From CAZNPH01 sp964574985 (GTDB taxonomy: Bacteria; Bacteroidota; Bacteroidia; Bacteroidales; SM23-62): DNA of 64,000 nucleotides. Position 1 is the first letter of the stretch. Every line of letters begins with the position of its first letter. The translations under genes were made by a program, and so were the position numbers. Location: positions 1-64,000 of the forward strand of contig CAZNPH010000020.1 in the NCBI GenBank assembly GCA_964574985.1, read 5' to 3'. Below the pieces are notes generated by a model. It was not told the origin of the DNA. It did no database searches and saw nothing but the letters and a program-made list of their open reading frames with translations. Shown here piece by piece: positions 29,772 through 38,458 of this stretch.

Positions 29772-31079
29772 ATGAAAGACACCAGAAGAGATTTTATCAG
29801 GAAGTCGTCGCTTGCAGCGGCAGGATTGACAACAGCGGGATTGACCACAATGCCCGGCACGTTGTTCTCCAAAGATCGTGTGCCGCCCAGTGATCAGATC
29901 AATGTGGGACTGATCGGATGCAGGAACAAGGGTTTCAAGGTCCTGCGCAATCATCTGGACATAGCCGGAGTGAATTGTACGGGCATGTGCGATGTGGATG
30001 AAAACATTCTGCAGGAAAGAGCGGGCGAAATAAAGAAATCCTACAACCAGAAACCAAAATTGTACGGCGATTACCGGAAAATGCTGGAAGACAAGGAAAT
30101 GGACGTTGTCATCATCGGCACTCCGGATCACTGGCACTGCCTGCCCACCGTGCATGCCTGCCAGGCCGGCAAGGATATATTTGTGGAAAAACCCCTGGCC
30201 AACTCCATTGAGGAATGCAATGTCATGGTCAGGGCGGCCAATAAATACAACCGGGTTGTCCAGGTGGGACAGCAGCAGAGGAGCGGATTGATATTCCTGA
30301 ACATCATGGATCATATCAAGTCGGGCAGGATCGGCAAACTGATCCAGATAAATATATGGGGTAATTTCGGCTATGGTGCGGGACCTGAAAAGCGGCCTGA
30401 TCAGCCGGTGCCTGAAGGAGTGGATTTTGATTTCTGGCTGGGCCCTGCCCCCAAGCGCAGCTTCAATCCTTCCCGTTTTCACGGCTCATGGAGACACTTC
30501 TGGGATTACGGGGGAGGCATCATGACCGACTGGGGTGTCCACCTGATCGATGTGGCATTGTGGGCAAAGGACGCCACTTACCCGCCGTCCGAGGTGATGG
30601 CTTACGGCAACAACTGGACGCTTATGGAAAAACACGACCGGGAAACCTTCGGGACCCTGTCGGTGATATACACCATGAAGGATCACATCATCACCTGGAA
30701 CCAGGCCGTGGCGGCAACTACCGGTCCTTACAGGATGAGCTACGGAATTGAGTTTGTCGGAGACCGGGGCAGCATTGTGGCCGACCGGAAAAAATGGTTT
30801 TTGTATGCCGGCGGCGAAGCGGTCAAAAATGTTCCGGAAGTGGATTATCCTCATGTGGAAAACTTTCTGGACTGCGTCAAAAGCAGGAAAAAGCCCAATT
30901 GCCCCATTGAAGCGGGCAGGAACGTTGCTCTGTACGCACACATGGGCAATATTGCCGTGCGTTCAGGTGCAGGCAGACTGGTATGGGACGATGCAAAGAA
31001 CCGGTTCACCAATCATCAGAAGGCCAATGACTATATCGTCCCGGAATACCGGAAGCCCTGGGAACTGCCAAAAATCTGA
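29772..31079 (+). CDS. Tat-exported Gfo/Idh/MocA oxidoreductase
   Basis: This 435-residue protein has a Tat signal (TRRDFIRKS). The Rossmann fold begins with VGLIGCRNKG (45-54) and the family signature FVEKPLA includes Glu139-Lys140-Pro141. TPDHWH and TDWGVHLID are typical active-site stretches. Members oxidise sugars at C3 or act as NAD-dependent glycosidases (GH109-like). Tat export lets the protein carry bound NAD to the periplasm. It heads a unit with its own promoter element. The presence of exported TIM-barrel partners suggests a redox step in glycan cleavage. Confidence 0.9.
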   Translation: MKDTRRDFIRKSSLAAAGLTTAGLTTMPGTLFSKDRVPPSDQINVGLIGCRNKGFKVLRNHLDIAGVNCTGMCDVDENILQERAGEIKKSYNQKPKLYGDYRKMLEDKEMDVVIIGTPDHWHCLPTVHACQAGKDIFVEKPLANSIEECNVMVRAANKYNRVVQVGQQQRSGLIFLNIMDHIKSGRIGKLIQINIWGNFGYGAGPEKRPDQPVPEGVDFDFWLGPAPKRSFNPSRFHGSWRHFWDYGGGIMTDWGVHLIDVALWAKDATYPPSEVMAYGNNWTLMEKHDRETFGTLSVIYTMKDHIITWNQAVAATTGPYRMSYGIEFVGDRGSIVADRKKWFLYAGGEAVKNVPEVDYPHVENFLDCVKSRKKPNCPIEAGRNVALYAHMGNIAVRSGAGRLVWDDAKNRFTNHQKANDYIVPEYRKPWELPKI

Positions 31080-31098
31080 AAGCAAAGCATATAAAGCC

Positions 31099-32685
31099 AT
31101 GATCTTTTTAAGGAATTTCCTGATCCTGGCGGCAGTCTTTTTGTTTCATTCCTGTATCAAAAAAAACAGGGAAGACAAAAATGACAACAGTCCCGCCAGC
31201 AAAAAGCCGCCTAATATCCTGCTCGCCATTTCCGACGATCAGTCGTTTCCACATGCATCGGCCTATGGCGAACATGCCGTCAGTACCCCCGCATTCGACA
31301 GGATCGCACGGGAGGGCGTATTGTTCAACAATGCCTTTACCGCCTCTCCCGGATGCAGTCCGAGCCGGGCTGCCCTGTTGACGGGAATGAACTGCTGGCA
31401 GATTGAGCAGGCCGGCACGCACGCCAGTTCCTTTCCTTCAGAATATATTGTTTATCCGGATATCCTGGAGGAAGCCGGGTATTTTATCGGTTATACCCGG
31501 AAAGGATGGGCCCCGGGGAACTGGGAAGCAAGCGGGCGGCCCCGGAATCCGGCCGGAAATGCATTCAACGGACACACGCTGACACCCCCGTATACGGGAA
31601 TCTCGAACAATGATTATGCTGCAAATTTTGCCGAGTTCATCGATCAGTGTCCCGAAGGCAAACCTTTTTGTTTCTGGTACGGGGCATCGGAACCCCACAG
31701 GTCTTTCGAAAAAGGATCGGGAACAAAAGCGGGAAAGGATCCGGCAGATATCAGGGTGCCTTCCTTCCTTCCGGACACAAAGGAGATACGCAGCGATTTG
31801 CTGGATTATGCGCTGGAGATCGAATGGTTTGATCTTCATCTGGGCAAAATGCTTGATCTGCTGGAAAAGACCGGAAAGCTGGACCATACGCTTGTTGTAG
31901 TTACTTCCGACAACGGAATGGCATTCCCCAGGGCAAAAGCCACCCTGTATGAATATGGTTTTCATGTGCCGCTTGCCATCCGCTGGGGAGAGAAAGTGAA
32001 AGGGGGACGGGTGACCGATGACATTGTGAGCCTTGTCGATCTGGCACCGACTTTTCTGGAAGCTGCCGGGGTTGAACATCCCATGAAGGGGAACAGGCAA
32101 TATCAAATTGAAGGCAAAAGCCTGATGGGCATATTGCTTGGTAAGGAAAAGGGCACGGAAGGCTCGGTCCGGACAGCTGCCTGTGCTTCCAGGGAAAGAC
32201 ATTCAAGTTCCCGGTGGAACAATCTGACCTATCCGCAAAGGTGTGTGCGAACCCGTCAATACCTGTATATCCGCAATTTCAAGCCGGAACGGTGGCCTGC
32301 CGGCGCACCGCAGAAATACGAAGAAGACGGAACATTGGGCCCCATGCATGGTGCATACCACGACATCGATGCCTGCCCTACCATGGATTTCCTGGTTGAA
32401 AACCGTAACGAACCGGAAATTGGCAAGTATTTCCATCTTGCTGTGGACAAAAGGCCTGCAGAGGAACTGTTCGATATCATCAACGACCCGGGGTGCCTGA
32501 ACAACCTGGCCGGGGATCCGGCATATAACGATGTATTGCTGGAGCACCGCGGCGAACTGGGAGCATGCCTGATGCGAACCGGAGATCCCAGGGTAACCGG
32601 GAATGGTGATATTTATGAATCCTATATCCGTTATTCACGGATCAGGAAGTTCCCCCGGCCGGACTGGCAATATACGAACCCATGA
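31099..32685 (+). CDS. Cys-type S1 sulfatase, lipoprotein
   Basis: This 528-residue sulfatase has a lipobox (LFHSC, Cys19). AISDDQSFPHASAYG carries metal ligands and Cys86 in GCSPSRAALLTGM is the formylglycine site. The later VTSDNGMAFPRAK completes the metal site and ELFDIINDPGCLNNL is the tail motif. It looks like the heparan N-sulfatase-like branch, in which the usual GKWHLG motif is replaced (YTRKGWAPGNW). ATG 31099 begins the lipoprotein signal, 19 bp after the Gfo/Idh stop; longer in-frame starts lie inside that gene. Confidence 0.9.
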   Translation: MIFLRNFLILAAVFLFHSCIKKNREDKNDNSPASKKPPNILLAISDDQSFPHASAYGEHAVSTPAFDRIAREGVLFNNAFTASPGCSPSRAALLTGMNCWQIEQAGTHASSFPSEYIVYPDILEEAGYFIGYTRKGWAPGNWEASGRPRNPAGNAFNGHTLTPPYTGISNNDYAANFAEFIDQCPEGKPFCFWYGASEPHRSFEKGSGTKAGKDPADIRVPSFLPDTKEIRSDLLDYALEIEWFDLHLGKMLDLLEKTGKLDHTLVVVTSDNGMAFPRAKATLYEYGFHVPLAIRWGEKVKGGRVTDDIVSLVDLAPTFLEAAGVEHPMKGNRQYQIEGKSLMGILLGKEKGTEGSVRTAACASRERHSSSRWNNLTYPQRCVRTRQYLYIRNFKPERWPAGAPQKYEEDGTLGPMHGAYHDIDACPTMDFLVENRNEPEIGKYFHLAVDKRPAEELFDIINDPGCLNNLAGDPAYNDVLLEHRGELGACLMRTGDPRVTGNGDIYESYIRYSRIRKFPRPDWQYTNP

Positions 32686-32733
32686 CATTGTTCTAAGTCC
32701 GGAGCCAAAATTTTAATTTGTATATTTAAGATC

Positions 32734-34560
32734 GTGAATCATTTTTCAACCCTGGATATCGTGATCTTTGTTGCCGCACTGCTGGGTGTGATGTTTGCAG
32801 GTATCTGGGTGGGGCGGAAAGAAAAAGATTCGGCAGATTTTTTCCTTGCTTCAAGGGGTGCTCCCTGGTGGGCGGTCGCCGGTTCCATTTTCGGTTCAAA
32901 TATATCGGCACATCATATTGTCGGAATGATGGGGGTTGGTTTCAGTGTCGGCTTTGCCCAGAGTCATTTTGAAATCAGTTCTGTTTTCGGCCTGTTGCTT
33001 TTGACATACGGTTTTTTGCCGGTTTACAGAAAGCTCAACATATATACCCTCAGTGAATATCTTCAGAAAAGGTACAGCGGCCAGGCACGGCTGATATATG
33101 CATTGATCATGCTGATAATTATGGTGGTGATTCAAATGGTGCCCGGCTTTTATATCGGATCAAGGGCAATGATCACCCTGTTTCAGGAAGGCTCGATCCA
33201 TATTGCATACAACCATTATGTTCTCGGGATCATTGTGATGGCTGCCATAGCAGGTGTTTATACCATTTTAGGCGGACTAAAAGCGGTGATCGTTACCGAT
33301 GTTATCCAATCGGCACTGTTGATCCTGGGAGGTATAGCGGTGGCTTTCCTGACTTTCAGCCAGCCGGAGATCAATGGATGGAGCGGGATGCTCGAGCTTG
33401 ATCAGGCCGGGAAAAACATGATGCACATCTATCTTCCTTCCGATCATCCCCAGTTGCCCTGGACCGGTGCCCTTTCCGGTTTGATCATTCTGCATTTTTA
33501 TTACTGGGGCACCAATCAATTTATCGTTCAGAGAACCCTGGCAGCCAAAAGCGGTAAGCAGGCCCGGCTGGGGATCATCGCTTCAGGCTTTACAAAATTA
33601 CTGATCCCGTTTATGTCGGTGGGTACGGGCGTTGCTGCATACTACCTCCTGGCCCAGCGCGGCATTCCGGCCGACCAGGATGTAACCTTTCCGTTATTAT
33701 TAAAGTATGTTGTTGCCCCCGTGGGGTTCGGCCTGGTTGGCCTGATCGCTGCCAGTATGATCGGAGCAATCCTGTCAAGCGTTGATTCCTGGTTGAACTC
33801 ATCGGCAACCATCATTACTTTCGATTTCTATCAGAAATATGTCAATCCGGATGCTTCGGAGAAAAAACTTGTTTTTATCGGCCGGCTGTTTATCGCCATA
33901 TGTCTGATACTGGCCATGACCATTACCATTTTCACCATGGATCCCAATGCAACGGACAGTTTCTTTCTGAACATTGCAGATCAATCATCAAAACTGGTGA
34001 TCGGACTGGTGGTGGCTTTTTCTCTGGGCATGTTCTGGAAAAGAGCAACCGCTGCAGGAGGGGTTGCAGCCATCGTAAGCGGTATATTCTATGCATATTT
34101 GCTGACCTTTCTTTATGACCATTATCTGTATCAGATACCGGCGTTGAATGAAAGGCTGGGTGATCAATTGAACTTCATGCACAATGCATTCATTACCGCG
34201 GTCCTGTCAACTGCAACCTCAGTGGTTGTCAGTTTGTGTACCAGGAAGGATCCTGAAAAAAGCAAATATACCTGGACGGAACTCGGAGGGCATAAACCGG
34301 GCAAACTGAAAATGGTGGCAAAAGCTGTTCTGGTGGTAATTGCCGCCATTGTGGTTTTTGCCATGCTGATGGTGAAGGGAATTCTGAGCAGTGATGTGGC
34401 CGGACTGGGGCCAGCCATGCTCATCTTGTTTATCTTTGCGAAATACATTCAACAGGATTCCGATACCCGTTTTTTTTCGTTTTCAACGCTGAACAACGAT
34501 GTGTTCTGGGCAGGGATCCTCAGCTCGGTAACCGTGTTTATGATGTTTCATTTCTATTAA
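32734..34560 (+). CDS. Sodium:solute symporter (SSS family)
   Basis: This 608-residue polytopic membrane protein has about 14 hydrophobic segments. The N-terminal DIVIFVAALLGVMFAGIWVG and the region WWAVAGSIFGSNISAHHIVG match SSS/SGLT-type Na+/sugar symporters. It starts with GTG at 32734. It is the only transporter in the window and probably imports a sugar freed by the exported enzymes. The aldo/keto reductase gene follows after 6 bp. A weak -7-like TATATTTA lies just before the start, but I would not call a promoter on that alone. Confidence 0.9.
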   Translation: MNHFSTLDIVIFVAALLGVMFAGIWVGRKEKDSADFFLASRGAPWWAVAGSIFGSNISAHHIVGMMGVGFSVGFAQSHFEISSVFGLLLLTYGFLPVYRKLNIYTLSEYLQKRYSGQARLIYALIMLIIMVVIQMVPGFYIGSRAMITLFQEGSIHIAYNHYVLGIIVMAAIAGVYTILGGLKAVIVTDVIQSALLILGGIAVAFLTFSQPEINGWSGMLELDQAGKNMMHIYLPSDHPQLPWTGALSGLIILHFYYWGTNQFIVQRTLAAKSGKQARLGIIASGFTKLLIPFMSVGTGVAAYYLLAQRGIPADQDVTFPLLLKYVVAPVGFGLVGLIAASMIGAILSSVDSWLNSSATIITFDFYQKYVNPDASEKKLVFIGRLFIAICLILAMTITIFTMDPNATDSFFLNIADQSSKLVIGLVVAFSLGMFWKRATAAGGVAAIVSGIFYAYLLTFLYDHYLYQIPALNERLGDQLNFMHNAFITAVLSTATSVVVSLCTRKDPEKSKYTWTELGGHKPGKLKMVAKAVLVVIAAIVVFAMLMVKGILSSDVAGLGPAMLILFIFAKYIQQDSDTRFFSFSTLNNDVFWAGILSSVTVFMMFHFY

Positions 34561-34566
34561 AAGATC

Positions 34567-35427
34567 ATGGAATATTCAGTTCTGGGAAAAACAGGAAGGA
34601 AAGTCAGCCGGCTTGGCTTCGGGGGTGCGACGGCGGGAATTAAAAACTATGTGCATGCATTTGATCCGGAATCTGAAAAAGAACAGCAAACCGTAATCAA
34701 CGCAATGCATAAAGCCCTTGAGCTGGGCATCAATTATTTCGATACGGCTGCCGGTTACGGCAATGGCATCAGCGAGCTTGTTTTTGGAAGGGCACTGAAA
34801 AAGGTTCCCGGGAAAGATATTTTCCTGGCAACCAAATGCGCCGTCACTGACGGTCCGGGTGTACGCAGGTCTTTCGAGGAAAGTCTGAAACGGTTGCAGC
34901 GCGACCGGGTGGATTTGCTTCAGATCCACGGAACGGCGCTGTCGGAAAAAGACATTGAAATGATCTTTCAGCCATCCGGAATGCTGGATGAGATGGTGAA
35001 GATGCAAAGCGAAGGCATGGTCCGGTATCTTGGGTTTACCGGAGAAGCACAAAATCCGCCGTTCTACGAACTGCTGAATTGCGGAGCTTTTGATGCCATG
35101 CAGATTTCCTATAATTTCATTTTTCAGCATCCTTATGATCCCAGCTGGAAAAGCGGGAGCATTTACGAAGCAGAAAAAAAGGAAATGGGGATCATAGCAA
35201 TGCGGACCGTAACATCGGGGATCTTTCAGAAATGGATCCGGAAAGTAAATCCTGATAATACTTTTGATTATTCTCCTCACCTGCTGCAGTTTCAGTTGTC
35301 AAACCCTTTGATCGATGTGGCGCTGGTGGGCATGAGAACGGCCGGACGCGTGGAGGATAATGTCAGGATCCTTCATGACAGGGGGGGGCGTATTGATATT
35401 GACGAACTTCACAACCGGAAGGCATGA
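34567..35427 (+). CDS. Aldo/keto reductase, cytoplasmic
   Basis: This 286-residue enzyme has the complete AKR tetrad: Asp59 and Tyr64 (FDTAAGYG), Lys90 (LATKCA) and His121 (LLQIHG). It lacks a signal peptide. It probably reduces or oxidises a sugar carbonyl after import by the adjacent symporter; sugar lactone and L-fucose/rhamnose dehydrogenases occur in this superfamily. The stop overlaps the next start by 4 bp (ATGA), so the two are translationally coupled. Confidence 0.88.
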   Translation: MEYSVLGKTGRKVSRLGFGGATAGIKNYVHAFDPESEKEQQTVINAMHKALELGINYFDTAAGYGNGISELVFGRALKKVPGKDIFLATKCAVTDGPGVRRSFEESLKRLQRDRVDLLQIHGTALSEKDIEMIFQPSGMLDEMVKMQSEGMVRYLGFTGEAQNPPFYELLNCGAFDAMQISYNFIFQHPYDPSWKSGSIYEAEKKEMGIIAMRTVTSGIFQKWIRKVNPDNTFDYSPHLLQFQLSNPLIDVALVGMRTAGRVEDNVRILHDRGGRIDIDELHNRKA

Positions 35428-37634
35428 CGGCTAAAAATCAGGATGCACCCTGGTATAAACGGACCTGCCGCTGGGGACAGACGAACCTTACAGAAATTGA
35501 CCCCATACGGTATGACCGCCGGTGGTGGAGAAAGCACTGGGAAAACACATCCGTTCAGGGGATAATAGTGAATGCCGGCGGGATCATTGCCTATTACCCT
35601 TCCGGATACAAAGTATACAAAGCGGAATTTCTGGGAAACCGCGACTTGCTGGGAGAGATCATCGACGATGCCCGTTCCGGAGGATTGACTGTCCTTGCAC
35701 GTATGGACATCAACCGGATCGGCAAAGAAGCATCAGATGAACATCCCGAGTGGGTCTGCCGCAAAAAGAACCGGGAGCCCTATCAGGCAGGTGACCGGTT
35801 TATCACCTGCATCAACGGAAGCTATTACAGTGAATTCATTCCCGGGATCCTCAGGGAGCTTATTGAAAAATATCATCCGGATGGGTTTGCCGACAACAGC
35901 TGGAGCGGACTGACCCGCAGAAATATTTGTTATTGCGAACGGTGTGCTGAAAAATACAAAGCAGCGACAGGCAATGACCTCCCTGTGAAAGCAGATTGGG
36001 AAGACCCGGCTTACAGAACCTGGATACGGTGGAATTATGATATTCGCGTCGAATTGTATGACCATTATAATAAGATCACCCGGGAACTGGGAGGAGAGAA
36101 TTGCCTGTGGCTGGGCATGACACGAGGCGAAGTAATCGACCAGTGCGAAGGCTTTCGCGATTTTTACAGACTTTCCAAAAAAGCAAGGATCATTTTACTT
36201 GATTCGCAACGCCGTGAGCAGGAAGGAGGCTTTCAGTCAAATGCGGAAATGGGGAAACTGCTTCATGAGGTTGCCGGTTGGGATATTCTCATTCCTGAAA
36301 GCATGGCCATGTATCAGGCTGCATATAAAGGACAACCGACATTTCGCCATTGCAGCAAACCCGAACCTGAAGCGAGAATGTGGATGATCGAGGGTTTTGC
36401 CGGGGGCATCCAGCCCTGGTGGCATCATGTGGGTGCCCTGAGCGACGACAGGAGACAATACGCGCATGCAAAAAATATATTTGACTGGCATGAAAAAAAT
36501 CAGAAATACCTGGTGGATCGCAAGCCCATCGCCCAGGTTGCCCTGGTATGGTCACAGGACAATTTCGATTTTTACGGCCGGGATGATCTGGAAGAAAAAG
36601 TAATGCTTCCCTGGCGCGGATTTCGTGAAGCACTGATTCGCGGAGGGATCCCATACCGTGTTGTGCACATTGATGATCTGAAAAACATGCAGGATCAGGT
36701 TGAAACCATCGTTCTGCCAAACCTGGCATGCATGTCTGCCCGGCAACTTCAAAACACGGTGCAATTTGCCGAAAGCGGCGGCAACATCATTGCAACAGGA
36801 GAAACCGGCCTGTATGATGAGAACGGGAATCAAAGAAGTGAATTCGGACTGGCAGAATTGTTCGGGATATCATATGAAAACAAACATTCGGGATCCCGGA
36901 ATCCGGATAGCGGCAACTGGGACAACTGGGAACATCATTCGTATCTGAGGATATCTCCGCCATCTGCAGGCCGGCATTACGGACCTGAATCCGTTTACCC
37001 CGTGGCATCCGGAGGGCCTTCCGGGCGCCTGCCCCTGTTTTCGGGATTCGAAGCAACAGATATTATCCCCTTTGGCGGAAGGATCGAACATGTAAAGCCC
37101 AACGGTTCAGAAGCACTGTTGACCCTGGTTCCGCCATTTCCGGTATATCCTCCGGAAACATCCTGGATGAGGGAGCCGGACAGCGGTATTCCGGGTTTGC
37201 TGTACCGGGAGCATCATTCCGGCGGAAAGATGGTTTATTTCCCTGCAGACATAGACCGGAACTTCGGGCGCTTCAATTTGCCTGATCACGGGAATCTGCT
37301 TTCAAATTGCATTGACTGGACATTGGGCGGAAAAAGGAACTTCCGGGTGGAAGCAAAGGGCGTGGTTGATTGTCATTTGTTCCGGCAAGATGAAAAAATC
37401 ATTCTTCACCTGGTCAATCTGAGCGGTGAGGGATTCAGGAAACCCCCGTTGCACCGGATTGTGCCCGTGGGCAAAGTATCTGTTGAATTGAAAAAAAGTC
37501 TTTTGGGATCTGTTGCAAAAGTTCGTAGCCTGGTTAAAAACAGCGATAAAATCCCTTTCAGGCATAAAGGAGATTTCATTCAGATCGATCTGGATGAAAT
37601 CAGCGATCACGAAGTGCTGTTGATTGAACCATGA
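35424..37634 (+). CDS. GHL6-like putative glycoside hydrolase, cytoplasmic
   Basis: This 736-residue protein has no signal peptide. The N-terminal barrel resembles the hypothetical glycosyl hydrolase 6 family (GIIVNAGGIIAYYPS, then HPEWVCR, NGSYYSEFI, YHPDGFADN). A cysteine motif CYCERC follows (about residue 170), seen in several uncharacterised GH-A-like barrels. The region near residues 395-470 looks like a GATase1-type fold as in the trimerisation domain of GH42 enzymes (VETIVLPNLACMS). A candidate substrate is a short oligosaccharide brought in by the symporter. It ends its unit; the repeat element begins about 10 bp after the stop. Confidence 0.65.
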   Translation: MTAKNQDAPWYKRTCRWGQTNLTEIDPIRYDRRWWRKHWENTSVQGIIVNAGGIIAYYPSGYKVYKAEFLGNRDLLGEIIDDARSGGLTVLARMDINRIGKEASDEHPEWVCRKKNREPYQAGDRFITCINGSYYSEFIPGILRELIEKYHPDGFADNSWSGLTRRNICYCERCAEKYKAATGNDLPVKADWEDPAYRTWIRWNYDIRVELYDHYNKITRELGGENCLWLGMTRGEVIDQCEGFRDFYRLSKKARIILLDSQRREQEGGFQSNAEMGKLLHEVAGWDILIPESMAMYQAAYKGQPTFRHCSKPEPEARMWMIEGFAGGIQPWWHHVGALSDDRRQYAHAKNIFDWHEKNQKYLVDRKPIAQVALVWSQDNFDFYGRDDLEEKVMLPWRGFREALIRGGIPYRVVHIDDLKNMQDQVETIVLPNLACMSARQLQNTVQFAESGGNIIATGETGLYDENGNQRSEFGLAELFGISYENKHSGSRNPDSGNWDNWEHHSYLRISPPSAGRHYGPESVYPVASGGPSGRLPLFSGFEATDIIPFGGRIEHVKPNGSEALLTLVPPFPVYPPETSWMREPDSGIPGLLYREHHSGGKMVYFPADIDRNFGRFNLPDHGNLLSNCIDWTLGGKRNFRVEAKGVVDCHLFRQDEKIILHLVNLSGEGFRKPPLHRIVPVGKVSVELKKSLLGSVAKVRSLVKNSDKIPFRHKGDFIQIDLDEISDHEVLLIEP

Positions 37635-37643
37635 AGCTCCAAT

Positions 37644-37699
37644 CGCCGGCCCGTCAGGCGCACGGCTGGTGGGAGGTCTGCAACAAATGACCGAAATGT
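37644..37699 (+). repeat. Operon-boundary repeat, copy C (divergent hairpin part)
   Basis: CGCCGGCCCG (37645-37654) and TGGGAGGTCTGCAACAAA (37670-37687) align with the hairpin part of copies A and B (CGCCGGCCCGG and GGCCGGCAACAAA). The inner arms differ, with a short CCGT/ACGG pairing. It directly follows the stop of the preceding operon and leads into the copy C promoter. Confidence 0.55.
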
Positions 37700-37750
37700 T
37701 TGAACAATCATTATAAAGTGCTAAATATTAAATGATTCACTAAATTTATT
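37700..37750 (+). promoter_or_regulatory. Repeated promoter element, copy C
   Basis: TTTG (37700-37703), a 19-bp spacer beginning AACAATCATTATAAAG, then TAAATATT (37723-37730). The block AGTGCTAAATATTAAAT is nearly shared with copy B (CGTGCTAAATATTAAAT). The cyclase gene starts 24 bp after the -7 element. Confidence 0.65.
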
Positions 37751-37754
37751 ACCA

Positions 37755-38414
37755 ATGAGAATAACAGACCTTTCCGTTGGATTCGGGACAGGTGACAATT
37801 ACCATTTAAATACAGAAATTACTGATCACCTGACCCACGCAGAAACAAAAGACCGTCTGGAATATCCTGCTGAAGGATTTGCTGTCAGGCGACTGGTCAT
37901 GAGTGATCATTCTGCCACCCATGTTGATGCGCCCGTGCATTTTATCCCCGGGGGGAAAACCATTGACCAGACACCGCTTGACATTTATGCCGGACCCGCC
38001 AGGGTAGTTGACTTTTCCGGCGATACCGGTGACCAGGGTGAGTTGGCTTTGCCGGATTTTGCTGAAAAAACAGATAATGAACATATTGAAATCCGGGCAG
38101 GCGATTGTGTCCTCTTCAGGTTCGAAGGGGAAAACGGAAAAGTCTACAGCGGACTGTCAGAAGACCTGTCGGGATATCTTGCCAGTCGGAAAGTCCGCCT
38201 GGTAGGTACAGACCAGCCATCCATCGACTGGTCAGAAAATAAAAGCCGCCCGGCCCACCGGATATTGCTTTCCGCCGGGATCCCGGTCGTGGAAATGCTG
38301 ACCAACCTGGATGCGGTCAAAGGAAAGGAAGCTACTTTTATGGGATTCCCCTTAAAAATAACCGGGGCAACGGGCTCGCCCATCCGGGCGGTAGCAATTC
38401 AGCAACAGGCCTGA
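37755..38414 (+). CDS. Cyclase-family metal hydrolase (kynurenine-formamidase-like)
   Basis: This 219-residue protein carries the family metal motif as SDHSATHVDAPVHF, matching HxGTHxDxPxHF with Ala in place of Gly. It has no signal peptide. Characterised members hydrolyse N-formylkynurenine or cyclic amides. In a glycan locus it could open a lactone or act on a modified sugar, but that is inference. It heads its unit, 24 bp from the repeated promoter element. Confidence 0.82.
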   Translation: MRITDLSVGFGTGDNYHLNTEITDHLTHAETKDRLEYPAEGFAVRRLVMSDHSATHVDAPVHFIPGGKTIDQTPLDIYAGPARVVDFSGDTGDQGELALPDFAEKTDNEHIEIRAGDCVLFRFEGENGKVYSGLSEDLSGYLASRKVRLVGTDQPSIDWSENKSRPAHRILLSAGIPVVEMLTNLDAVKGKEATFMGFPLKITGATGSPIRAVAIQQQA

Positions 38415-38458
38415 CAATAACCAGATATTACCATTGATAATCCAAAATTTTTAAAAGC

